Shown: positions 1-6,326 of the stretch, piece after piece | How positions within the stretch are numbered: position 1 is the first letter of the stretch | Layout of the letters: each line of letters starts with the position of its first letter | Made by a program: the position numbers and the translations under genes | Notes under the pieces: model-generated | What the model was told of the DNA's origin: nothing | What the model saw: the letters and a program-made list of their open reading frames with translations, nothing else | The model's database searches: none | NCBI GenBank assembly: GCA_002391105.1 | Contig: DGRT01000010.1 | Location: 1-8,905, forward strand | From: Lachnospiraceae bacterium UBA4381 | Lineage (GTDB): Bacteria; Bacillota; Clostridia; Lachnospirales; Lachnospiraceae | Direction: 5' to 3' | DNA: 8,905 nucleotides

Positions 1-275
1 AGCTCCCCCTTGTAATTTGCCACAGGAGAATTGGTAAATCTGTTAAATGTAGCAAAACCTGTTACATAGTCCCATACCTCTTTATTATTGGTATGAAAAA
101 TATGCGCTCCATATTTATGAACCTTGATGCCTTCAACATCCTCAGTATAAACATTTCCCGCTATCGTATCTCTCTTATCGATAACCAGAACCTTCTTGCC
201 CTTTTTTCTTGCCTGTTCAGTAAAAACTGCGCCAAAAAGCCCCGCACCAACTACAAGATAGTCATACTTTGCCAT
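1..275 (-). CDS. glf: UDP-galactopyranose mutase, N-terminal part (cut by window edge)
   Basis: Flavoenzyme that interconverts UDP-galactopyranose and UDP-galactofuranose in the cytoplasm, supplying galactofuranose for surface polysaccharides. The first 91 codons are visible; the rest lies beyond the left edge. The N-terminus MAKYDYLVVGAGLFGAVF is an FAD-binding Rossmann fold with the GxGxxG-type motif. It is followed by KVLVIDKRDTIAGNVYTE (the acidic end of the second beta strand and the GGN-like loop, here AGN) and HKYGAHIFHTNNKEVWDYV, the Glf signature around GxHIFHT. The ATG at 273-275 is supported by an AGGAGG site (minus strand, 282-287) six bases upstream. The frame is open to the edge, so the gene looks intact here. 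The neighbour to the right is on the same strand but more than 200 bases away, so glf may have its own promoter. The family call is very secure; nothing can be said about the unseen C-terminus. Confidence 0.95.
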   Translation of the reverse strand, partial: MAKYDYLVVGAGLFGAVFTEQARKKGKKVLVIDKRDTIAGNVYTEDVEGIKVHKYGAHIFHTNNKEVWDYVTGFATFNRFTNSPVANYKGE

Positions 276-330
276 ATCACGCCTCCTGATATTTTTATTT
301 TGGTGTCTGTTCAGGTCTTGCAGATATAAC

Positions 331-371
331 TGTCATATCGTTTTGCAAAGGCAATTATGACATGTCATATC
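331..371. promoter_or_regulatory. Candidate operator upstream of glf: TGTCATATC half-sites
   Basis: The nonamer TGTCATATC occurs at 331-339 and again at 363-371, 32 bp apart (about three helical turns). The second copy is half of a perfect 14-bp palindrome, TATGACATGTCATA, at 356-369. There are therefore three TGTCATA half-sites, two facing one way and one the other, 55 to 95 bases upstream of the glf start. This arrangement suits a dimeric repressor or activator, but no regulator is identified and no convincing -35/-10 pair for glf was found in the 276-487 gap. The role is inferred from pattern only. Confidence 0.3.
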
Positions 372-445
372 TATATGGAAGCGTAGCCTCCGTCTAGCGG
401 AACATTTTTTTCAAAACGCATTTCCAAGCTGCATGACCTGAATTG
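371..445 (-). pseudogene. Short fragment resembling an SDR-enzyme C-terminus
   Basis: Between glf and the ACT protein, a minus-strand frame free of stops for 24 codons ends in MRFEKNVPLDGGYASI and a TAG at 371-373. The VPLDGGYAS ending resembles the C-terminal (V/I)DGGY/F motif of classical short-chain dehydrogenase/reductases. Nothing upstream of 445 continues the similarity, because a TAA closes the frame. If real, it is only a remnant. It is too short to exclude chance. Confidence 0.18.
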
Positions 446-487
446 TTACTTATTATGAATCATTGCATTTCTTTAAACAAGGTAATA

Positions 488-892
488 TCAGACGATATTA
501 TAGCCTCTGGATTTGAGGCTTTCCTCAACCTCTGCATATCCCTGAACCTTCATAACGGCAAGCGGAGTCTTGGAATCCCTGCTGTAGGAAACATACAGAT
601 AGTCTATATTTATATTACTACTATAAAGATTATTAAGCAACGTAGTAAGACTTCCAACATCATCCGGAATCTCAACTCCGATAACTCTGTCTATCCTGCA
701 CATATATCCCAGAGAAGTAAGCAGCTCCTCAGCCTTCTCCGGCTCCGTTACCAGCATCCTGACCATACCAAACTCTGCACTGTCATTGGTGACTACATTA
801 TATATATCAATTCCGGCATCTGAAATAGCCTTTGATATACTGAGCATAGCTCCCTTCTTGTTCTCTGTAAAAATGGAAATCTGTTTTATCAT
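488..892 (-). CDS. Tandem ACT-domain protein, probable amino-acid-binding regulator
   Basis: Small cytoplasmic protein of 134 residues made of two ACT domains and nothing else. The first spans about residues 3-66 (start ISIFTENKKGAMLSISKAIS, the beta-alpha-beta opening with the ligand-loop Gly). The second spans about 69-134 (GVEIPDDVGSLTTLLNNLY). ACT domains bind amino acids at domain interfaces, and stand-alone double-ACT proteins are thought to sense them, but the ligand here is unknown. The ATG at 890-892 follows a GGAGG site at 902-906 (minus strand). The next gene upstream on the same strand is an amino-acid:cation symporter 150 bases away, with no clear terminator between. Co-transcription and an amino-acid-related job are therefore plausible. 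The domain call is secure; the role is inferred. Confidence 0.85.
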   Translation of the reverse strand: MIKQISIFTENKKGAMLSISKAISDAGIDIYNVVTNDSAEFGMVRMLVTEPEKAEELLTSLGYMCRIDRVIGVEIPDDVGSLTTLLNNLYSSNINIDYLYVSYSRDSKTPLAVMKVQGYAEVEESLKSRGYNIV

Positions 893-972
893 TTTAATGT
901 ACCTCCGATTGTCAGTTTCCTTAAATATATTACGACGACTAAGATATTATCATCAGCCGTTTCTGTATCCTT

Positions 973-1068
973 TTCCTGATTCTTTTCTACTTTTCTACTC
1001 TTCGCCTGTTTCTTCTAGCTTTCCTGATGCTTTTCTACTGTTCTACTCCTCGCCTGTTTCTTCTATCC
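973..1068 (-). repeat. 48-bp tandem duplication spanning the symporter stop codon
   Basis: Two adjacent 48-bp units, 973-1020 and 1021-1068, differ at only three of the first 45 positions. Read on the minus strand in the symporter frame, the first unit encodes IEETGEE, a TAG stop, then NSRKASGK. The second encodes LEETGEE, a TAG stop, then KSRKESGK. The unit length is exactly 16 codons, so frame and stop codon are both duplicated. A worn third start (GK-GYRNG then TGA) follows to about 954. The array therefore runs from the last codons of the symporter into the gap before the ACT gene. It looks like a recent replication-slippage duplication. The second copy of the C-terminal codons is not translated unless the stop is read through. 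Confidence 0.85.
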
Positions 1069-2614
1069 TGCGGATATTTGCTTCCTCAATCTCCTTGTCA
1101 TAGGAAAGCATCGGTCTTACGTCCTTCTTACCCTTCAGACGTCTATCCACATAATTCTGAGTCAGCCTTATAACCAGCGGTGTAAGAGACAGAACACCGA
1201 TAAGGTTCGGCAGCATCATAAGTCCGTTAAATGTATCTGATATATCCCATGCAATAGAGGATGTCATAAGAGCTCCGGACAGAATCATTATAACGAATAT
1301 GATCCTGTAAATCTTAACCGCTACAGGAGCCTTATCCCCTGCCAGATATTCAACCGCCTTGCTTCCGTAGTGAGACCAGCCAAGTATAGTTGTAAATGCA
1401 AAAAGCAGTATCGCAAGCGCTATAAAATACTTTCCGAATTCCAACTTACCAACACTGAATATAGTGTTAAATGCTTCTGCAACGAGAGTTGAATCATTAT
1501 CTGTAACAGCTACACCTGTCTTCAGATCTATAACTCCGGAAGTAAGAATCGTAAGAGCTGTCATAGTACATACAACTATTGTATCCGCAAAAACCTCGAA
1601 GATTCCCCAGAGTCCCTGCTTAACAGGCTCAAGTACATTTGAATTGGAATGTACCATTACAGAGGAACCAAGGCCTGCCTCATTTGAGAATACACCTCTC
1701 TTGCAGCCCATCGTAATCACTGTCTTAAAGGTCATTCCTGTTGCTGCTCCCCAGGCCGCTTCTCTGGTAAATGCCATCCTGAAGATAGCTGCAAAGGCAT
1801 CGGGAATAGAAGTTATATTTCCAATTATGATAACCAGTGAACCTATAACAAATGCACTTACCATAAAAGGAATGATCTTCTCTGCAACCACTGCGATTCG
1901 CTGGATACCACCTATAATAACTATTCCGATTAATACCATGATAACTATTCCAACTATGAGCATATAGAGACTAACTTCACCGGACTCTGTGGAATAAAGC
2001 TGTATATTGGAAAGTGCCGGAATTTTAAATGCAGATGTGAAGTTTATTACTATCTTATTAACCTGTCCCATGTTTCCTATACCAAAGGAAGCAAGAGTTG
2101 CACAGATTGCAAATATAACCGCAAGCACCTTTCCCAAATGCTTCATGTTCTTATAGCTTCCAAGACCATCCTGAAGATAATACATGGCACCACCGGACCA
2201 TTCATCAGCATGATTCTTTCTTCTATAATATATACCGAGAATATTTTCAGAATAGTTAGTCATCATTCCGAAAAATGCAGCTACCCACATCCAGAATACT
2301 GCACCGGGACCACCTGACATGATTGCGGCAGCCACTCCGGCTATGTTTCCGACACCTACAGTTGCTGCAAGAGCGGTACACAGAGCCTGAAACTGAGATA
2401 TCGAAGCCTTGTCATCAGTATGTCCCTTTACCTTATCATCAAACATACTTCCGATAGTCTTACGCATCCAGTGTCTTATATGTGTTACCTGAAAGAATCT
2501 GGTGACTACCGTCAGAAGAATGCCTGTCGCTATCAGAAGCCATACTCCAACCTTGGTCCATACAAAAGAATTAATGATGTCATTATACTTTGTAATAGTG
2601 TCTAAAAAATTCAA
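1043..2614 (-). CDS. Alanine/glycine:cation symporter (AGCS family)
   Basis: Integral membrane transporter that imports alanine, glycine or a related small amino acid with Na+ or H+. The 523-residue product is a normal length for the AGCS (AlsT/DagA) family. Family hallmarks are GNIAGVAAAIMSGGPGAVFW (residues 89-108), GGAMYYLQDG (141-150), KRGVFSNEAGLGSS in the middle third, and WDISDTFNGLMMLPNLIG near the end. About ten hydrophobic spans are visible. The C-terminal 30 residues are charged and cytoplasmic-looking. The start is TTG at 2612-2614: no in-frame ATG lies upstream before a stop at 2690-2692, and an AGGA site sits eight bases before the TTG. A promoter is visible upstream, and an ACT-domain protein gene follows. 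The stop codon lies inside a 48-bp duplication. Substrate preference is inferred from the family only. Confidence 0.93.
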   Translation of the reverse strand: MNFLDTITKYNDIINSFVWTKVGVWLLIATGILLTVVTRFFQVTHIRHWMRKTIGSMFDDKVKGHTDDKASISQFQALCTALAATVGVGNIAGVAAAIMSGGPGAVFWMWVAAFFGMMTNYSENILGIYYRRKNHADEWSGGAMYYLQDGLGSYKNMKHLGKVLAVIFAICATLASFGIGNMGQVNKIVINFTSAFKIPALSNIQLYSTESGEVSLYMLIVGIVIMVLIGIVIIGGIQRIAVVAEKIIPFMVSAFVIGSLVIIIGNITSIPDAFAAIFRMAFTREAAWGAATGMTFKTVITMGCKRGVFSNEAGLGSSVMVHSNSNVLEPVKQGLWGIFEVFADTIVVCTMTALTILTSGVIDLKTGVAVTDNDSTLVAEAFNTIFSVGKLEFGKYFIALAILLFAFTTILGWSHYGSKAVEYLAGDKAPVAVKIYRIIFVIMILSGALMTSSIAWDISDTFNGLMMLPNLIGVLSLTPLVIRLTQNYVDRRLKGKKDVRPMLSYDKEIEEANIRRIEETGEE

Positions 2615-2686
2615 TGCTTTAGTCCTACTTTCCTGCCATCCTTCACGGATTGCATTATTTAACTGTTCCTGAACACAATTAGTATG

Positions 2687-2715
2687 ATTTTATTATTTTT
2701 TTACTCATCTTGCAA
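2687..2715 (-). promoter_or_regulatory. Sigma-70-type promoter for the AGCS symporter
   Basis: On the minus strand, TTGCAA (2710-2715) is followed after exactly 17 bases by TAAAAT (2687-2692). Both boxes are close to consensus and the spacer is ideal. Transcription would begin near 2680, giving a leader of about 65 bases before the TTG start. Confidence 0.65.
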
Positions 2716-2860
2716 CAATATTTGTTTTTCCTGTTCTTTCTATTAGATATGTCCGTTAAATACATACGCAACATTTTCTGAAAGCAGGAACGCATTTGTG
2801 TATTTGGCACTTATGTAATACCTGCACGGACTGACCAGATACAAAAAATAAAAAAAAGTG

Positions 2861-2889
2861 TTGACAGAAGTGGATTTCTGGAGTATCAT
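2861..2889 (+). promoter_or_regulatory. Sigma-70-type promoter for the ABC importer operon
   Basis: A perfect -35 box TTGACA (2861-2866), a 17-base spacer and the -10 box TATCAT (2884-2889). An A-rich tract lies just upstream of the -35 box and could act as an UP element. The predicted start near 2896 gives a leader of about 47 bases before the first permease. Confidence 0.8.
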
Positions 2890-2912
2890 GTTCATCACAT
2901 CATAAATATCGC

Positions 2913-2950
2913 AAGTCGTGAACAAGAAAGAGAATAGAAGTCGTGAACAA
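2913..2950 (+). repeat. 13-bp direct repeat duplicating the GTG start region
   Basis: AAGTCGTGAACAA occurs at 2913-2925 and at 2938-2950, a 25-bp period. Each copy contains GTGAACAA, which reads as start-Asn-Lys/Asn. Only the second GTG (2943) is in the permease frame. The first (2918) opens a different frame that ends at 3106 without recognisable protein features. The repeat thus places an out-of-frame near-copy of the start region just upstream of the real one. Confidence 0.7.
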
Positions 2951-3821
2951 ATCAAGTTTAAAAAAACTAAATACAGTCCTTCTATTTACGCTTCCGGCTA
3001 TGGTGCCGATGGTTATGTTTTGGATATATCCCATCCTGAAGAGCGGCTGGCTAAGCTTTACAGACTGGGACTATATGACTCCGGATTACAGCTATGTAGG
3101 ATTTGATAATTATCAGGATCTGTTTGAGGATACAAGGTTCTGGAGTGCGCTCAGGATAACCGGTACATTTGCCATTGGTACCATCGTTCCGATCATAACG
3201 ATAGGACTTATGACAGCACTGCTTCTGCAAAGCGAGTTAAAAGGTAAAAACATCTACAGATTTCTGGTCTTTTCTCCATGGATTACACCAACAGTTGCCA
3301 TCTCAATAGTATGGAGCTGGATATTTCAGCCTAAGGGCGGAATAGCCAATCAGCTTCTCCAGATGATGGGGCTGAGCAGTTGTCAATGGATGAAGAGTAG
3401 TGATACAGCACTTCTGAGTGTCATAATTGTTACTGTATGGAAAAGCATTGGCTACGCCTCTATCTTCTACCTTACAGCACTGGACAAGATACCCCGTGAG
3501 AGATACGAAGCAGCCATGCTTGATGGGGCAAACTTCTGGAAAAAGCTTATATATATTACACTGCCGGGAGTTTCTCCAACAACCTTTTTCCTTCTTATAA
3601 TCACCATGGTCGATGCGCTTAAGGCATATGACCAGATACAGGTGCTTACACAGGGAGGCCCTTCTGGAAGTACCAGAACACTTACCTATCTGTTCTATCA
3701 ATTTGGGTTTGAGGAATTCAAGATGGGTAAGGCATCTGCTACGGTAGTTGTTCTGGTACTGCTCACAGTGACCCTTTCATTTTTACAGTTCAGATTATCA
3801 AAGAAATGGGTGAATTACTGA
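2943..3821 (+). CDS. Sugar-type ABC transporter permease (MalF/UgpA-like)
   Basis: Membrane subunit of a CUT1-type (carbohydrate or glycerol-phosphate uptake) ABC importer; with the next gene it forms the transmembrane channel. At 292 residues it is typical for the family, with six hydrophobic spans at roughly 11-31, 72-95, 106-127, 156-179, 203-225 and 264-282. The cytoplasmic EAA loop that docks the ATPase is clear: E189-A-A, G195, then I205-x-L-P208. The segment VLTQGGPSGSTRTLTYLFY (234-252) is typical of MalF-type permeases. The start is GTG at 2943 and is constrained by an in-frame stop at 2919-2921. Its Shine-Dalgarno is weak (GAAAGAGA, 2926-2933), so translation initiation may be inefficient. 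The next permease starts within the stop codon of this one. The family call is secure; the substrate is unknown. Confidence 0.92.
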   Translation: MNKSSLKKLNTVLLFTLPAMVPMVMFWIYPILKSGWLSFTDWDYMTPDYSYVGFDNYQDLFEDTRFWSALRITGTFAIGTIVPIITIGLMTALLLQSELKGKNIYRFLVFSPWITPTVAISIVWSWIFQPKGGIANQLLQMMGLSSCQWMKSSDTALLSVIIVTVWKSIGYASIFYLTALDKIPRERYEAAMLDGANFWKKLIYITLPGVSPTTFFLLIITMVDALKAYDQIQVLTQGGPSGSTRTLTYLFYQFGFEEFKMGKASATVVVLVLLTVTLSFLQFRLSKKWVNY

Positions 3822-4651
3822 TGAAGAAATTAACGATAACAACCTTAAGGCATACGGCACTCATAGGTATATGTCTGGTGATGGTATTTCCTCTTATATG
3901 GATGATGCTGGGAAGTGTGAAGACCAGCAAGGAGGCTATGAACCCGGACATGTTCCTGCCCGATATTATTCATCTCGAAAATATTACCTATGTCTTTAAA
4001 TATACACCACTGATGAAATATATCGGAAACAGCATTTTCGTAGCTCTTATAGCAACAGCTATTCAACTGGTTACAGGTGCGATGCTTGCATACGCATTTG
4101 CCTTTATAGATTTTAAGGGAAGAAATCTTCTGTTTGGAATCGTGATGGGAACCTACATGCTTCCTTCTGCAGCCACTTATATTCCGGCATTCGTGCTTTT
4201 ATCAAAGATGGGGCTGCTCAATTCCAGAACAGGACTTATAGTATCTCAATCCGTGAGCATATTTGGCATATTTCTCCTGAGAACCGCCTTTTTACAGTTT
4301 CCAAAGGAGCTTCTGGAGGCTGCCAAAATGGATGGTGCAGGAGACTGGAAGATACTATGGAAGGTGGTAGCGCCTGTAACTAAGTCATCCTTTATAACCT
4401 TTGGTCTTATGAGCTTCATAAGTCTCTACAATAATTATATGTGGCCTTCGCTTATAACAAAGGATGAAAGATACTATCAGGTAGCTCAGGGTCTTCGAAG
4501 CTTTTTTATCGAGGATGGAGCTTATGGAACAAACTGGGCAAGGGTAATGGCAGGCAGTACAGTGATCATCATACCACTGATCATACTGTTTGCATTTACC
4601 GAAAAGTGGTTTATCTCCGGTCTTTCCGGTGATACAGGAGTGAAGGGTTAA
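3821..4651 (+). CDS. Sugar-type ABC transporter permease (MalG/UgpE-like)
   Basis: Second membrane subunit of the importer, 276 residues with six predicted membrane spans. The EAA loop reads E166-A-A-K-M-D-G172 followed by VVAP at 182-185. The N-terminal GSVKTSKEAM and the ending FTEKWFISGLSGDTGVKG match the MalG/UgpE group. I chose the ATG at 3821, which overlaps the previous stop as TGATG and has GGGTGA (3808-3813) at a good distance upstream. An in-frame ATG at 3806 would add MGELL and overlap the upstream gene by 16 bases, but it lacks a site of its own. The overlap points to translational coupling, which suits the 1:1 ratio needed for a heterodimeric channel. Confidence 0.92.
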   Translation: MKKLTITTLRHTALIGICLVMVFPLIWMMLGSVKTSKEAMNPDMFLPDIIHLENITYVFKYTPLMKYIGNSIFVALIATAIQLVTGAMLAYAFAFIDFKGRNLLFGIVMGTYMLPSAATYIPAFVLLSKMGLLNSRTGLIVSQSVSIFGIFLLRTAFLQFPKELLEAAKMDGAGDWKILWKVVAPVTKSSFITFGLMSFISLYNNYMWPSLITKDERYYQVAQGLRSFFIEDGAYGTNWARVMAGSTVIIIPLIILFAFTEKWFISGLSGDTGVKG

Positions 4652-4680
4652 TCAAAATATAAACAAGTGGAGGAATTAAA

Positions 4681-6081
4681 ATGTTTAAGAACGCTAAGAA
4701 AAATGACTATGTAAAAAAGGCTGCTGCAGTAATGCTTGCAGGTTCTATGGTAATGGGTCTTGTAACCGGCTGTGGAATCAGCACAACTGATGCAGCAGGT
4801 ACTGAGGAAAATGACGTACTGCAGGGAGCAAGCACTTCTGATGCGGCAGCGGAAAGCACAGAAGCTTCAGCAGAAGGAAAGACCGAGGTTGAGTTCTGGT
4901 ATTCCGGCGGTAAGACTGCTGTTGGAGTTATAGAAGAGATAGTTAATGATTTTAACCAGTCACAGGACGATTACTTCGTAAAAACAGCCACCATGGCAGA
5001 TTATGATGAAACTTATCAGAAGCTTCAGTCCGGTATAGCAGGAAATGTTGCTCCTGATGTTGCTCTTATCGAGGTTGATGCTGCCAAGACACTTTCAGAT
5101 AAAGCTCTTCTGACAGATCTTTCCTCTTTTGTAAATGAGGATGCAGATTTTAACAGAGATGACTATCTGGATGTTTACTTTGCCCAGGGTGTAGATGGCG
5201 AAAAAATATTTGCCATTCCTGCCTATGGTTCAACTCAGGTTATGTATTATAACAGGGAAGTATTTGACAAGGCTGGCGTAAATGCCGAGGATATAAAGAC
5301 CTGGAAGGAGCTGGCAGAGGTTTCCCAGAAGATAAAGGATGAAGGAATAGCAACCTATGGCTGGGAGCCGATGTGGGATGAGGACAATCTCATCGATATG
5401 GTTTACTCTAATGGCGGTAAACTGATAAGTGATGATGGAAAGACCGTTCTTATCAATTCTGATGAGTGGGTTGAGGTATGGGAAAGTATCCGCACCTGGA
5501 TACATGATGATGAAATCATGGCAGTTCATTCAGGCGGTCAGGGCTGGGAATACTGGTACGATACAATGGATGATGCTTTAGACGGAACCGCCGGTGGTTA
5601 TCTTGGTTCAAGCGGTGATCAGGCAGACCTTGACTTTACTGTAGTTGGAGCTATGGAACAGCCTGCCTGGGATGACGACAGTACCTCCTATCCTGCCGCT
5701 AGAGCTAAGACACTTGTTTCTGTAGCACAGTCTTCTGAGGAAGAACAAAAGGGTGCTTATGAGTTTATTAAGTTCTTCACGAATCCTGAGAATCAGGGTA
5801 AATGGTCACTGGCAACCGGTTATGTTTCAGTCAGAAAATCCACTCCGGAAACAGAGGAGTTCAAGGCTTACGCTGATGAACATCCTGAGATCCTTGTTCC
5901 GGTGGAGCAGTCAAAGCATGCTTCTGTAAGACCTATCGATCCTACCGGTGGAGAGATATATGATGCACTTGGTATCGCTGCCGACAAGGTAGAGCTGGAA
6001 GGTATCTCCGCACAGGAAGCCCTTGATGAAGCATACGAAACAGCTCAGAAGGCACTTGATAAATATAATGAAAGCAAATAA
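4681..6081 (+). CDS. ABC transporter solute-binding lipoprotein (family 1, UgpB-like)
   Basis: Extracellular substrate receptor of the importer, anchored in the membrane by lipid. The 466-residue protein starts with a basic n-region and a hydrophobic stretch ending in the lipobox V-T-G-C31, so C31 should be the lipidated residue. Residues 32-66 are an acidic Ser/Ala/Thr-rich linker. The mature fold begins at TEVEFWYSGGKTAVG and runs through elements typical of family 1 binding proteins: FNQSQDDYFVKT, VAPDVALIEVD, MYYNREVFDKAGV, TWKELAEVSQKIKDEG and the C-terminal GAYEFIKFFTNPENQGKWS. The FNQSQDDY and hinge regions recall UgpB, but the ligand cannot be assigned. The ATG has a strong GGAGG (4669-4673) seven bases upstream. 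The receptor gene is last in the operon, unlike many CUT1 operons where it is first. A terminator follows at once. Confidence 0.93.
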   Translation: MFKNAKKNDYVKKAAAVMLAGSMVMGLVTGCGISTTDAAGTEENDVLQGASTSDAAAESTEASAEGKTEVEFWYSGGKTAVGVIEEIVNDFNQSQDDYFVKTATMADYDETYQKLQSGIAGNVAPDVALIEVDAAKTLSDKALLTDLSSFVNEDADFNRDDYLDVYFAQGVDGEKIFAIPAYGSTQVMYYNREVFDKAGVNAEDIKTWKELAEVSQKIKDEGIATYGWEPMWDEDNLIDMVYSNGGKLISDDGKTVLINSDEWVEVWESIRTWIHDDEIMAVHSGGQGWEYWYDTMDDALDGTAGGYLGSSGDQADLDFTVVGAMEQPAWDDDSTSYPAARAKTLVSVAQSSEEEQKGAYEFIKFFTNPENQGKWSLATGYVSVRKSTPETEEFKAYADEHPEILVPVEQSKHASVRPIDPTGGEIYDALGIAADKVELEGISAQEALDEAYETAQKALDKYNESK

Positions 6082-6092
6082 AGTATAAATAT

Positions 6093-6137
6093 TAAACCCG
6101 AAGGCATACCTGTAATAATGTCTTCGGGTTTATTTTT
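6093..6137 (+). terminator. Rho-independent terminator of the ABC operon
   Basis: A stem of TAAACCCGAAG (6093-6103) with CTTCGGGTTTA (6122-6132) extends inward by GCAT/ATGT with one G-U pair, to about 15 base pairs around a 10-base loop. It is followed by five T residues (6133-6137). It begins 11 bases after the stop codon of the binding-protein gene. Confidence 0.92.
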
Positions 6138-6192
6138 GCTGTTCAACAGAACCTGCTGATCTGAATTCAATATAGTTTTGATATGCTTGATG

Positions 6193-6201
6193 TGTTATAC
6201 T
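6193..6201 (+). promoter_or_regulatory. Extended -10 promoter candidate for the double-glycine peptide gene
   Basis: TGTTATACT at 6193-6201 fits an extended -10 element (TG, one base, TATACT). A -35 is poor: TAGTTT lies at 17-base spacing, and the nearby TTGATA (6178-6183) is only 12 bases away. Transcription would start near 6208 and leave an unusually long leader of about 118 bases that contains three 15-bp repeats. Confidence 0.4.
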
Positions 6202-6256
6202 GCTAATAATTATATGACACGGATGCTTAGACCAATAAAGCTTTCAATTAATTTGT

Positions 6257-6301
6257 ACAAAATGTATTAGAACAAAATGTATAAGAACCTAGTGTATTAG
6301 A
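6257..6301 (+). repeat. Three 15-bp tandem repeats upstream of the peptide gene
   Basis: Three adjacent 15-bp units begin at 6257, 6272 and 6287: ACAAAATGTATTAGA, ACAAAATGTATAAGA and ACCTAGTGTATTAGA. The second differs from the first at one position and the third at three. The array ends 25 bases before the ATG, just ahead of the Shine-Dalgarno. Each unit contains TGTATTAG or TGTATAAG, which also resembles a -10 box, so the array could be regulator-binding sites, reiterated weak promoters, or a slippage product. The 15-bp period differs from the roughly 21-bp period of LytTR-type peptide-pheromone operators. Confidence 0.8.
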
Positions 6302-6326
6302 TTATAGTAAAGAAAGAGGAAACTAT

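Larger units (their letters stand above)
2615..2942. other. Divergent intergenic region between symporter and ABC operon
   Basis: This 328-bp gap holds a leftward promoter for the symporter (2687-2715) and a rightward promoter for the ABC operon (2861-2889), leaving about 145 bp of non-transcribed sequence between them. In that stretch there are widely spaced complementary hexamers, GTCCGT at 2751-2756 with ACGGAC at 2826-2831 and AAATAC at 2758-2763 with GTATTT at 2800-2805. They are too far apart and too short to call an operator. No open frame here has a convincing start or composition. Confidence 0.6.

Noticed and set aside
443..823. Plus-strand open frame opposite the ACT protein
   Set aside because: No ribosome binding site or family features, and it lies antisense to a well-supported ACT-domain gene.
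1464..1967. Long plus-strand open frame within the symporter gene
   Set aside because: Antisense to a complete AGCS gene; the hydrophobic Ile/Thr/Ala-rich translation is what the complement of membrane-protein codons gives, and there is no plausible ribosome binding site.
2776..2792. TGAAAGCAGGAACGCA as a catabolite-response (cre) site
   Set aside because: It lacks the central CG and the two-fold symmetry of cre elements.
2743..2955. Minus-strand frame of 70 residues across the ABC promoter region
   Set aside because: It overlaps the strong rightward promoter, has no ribosome binding site and a low-complexity Phe/Tyr/Ser composition.
2918..3106. Frame starting at the upstream GTG of the duplicated start region
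   Set aside because: It runs out of frame inside the permease gene and has no recognisable protein features; kept only as a possible competing initiation site.
3806..3820. Earlier ATG for the second permease adding MGELL
   Set aside because: The ATG at 3821 overlaps the previous stop as TGATG and has a better-placed GGGTGA; the earlier ATG has no site of its own.
5230..5529. Minus-strand frame of 99 residues inside the binding-protein gene
   Set aside because: Antisense to an intact lipoprotein gene; no start signals or family features.
6178..6201. TTGATA with TATACT as a classical promoter pair
   Set aside because: The spacer is only 12 bases, too short; the extended -10 reading is preferred.
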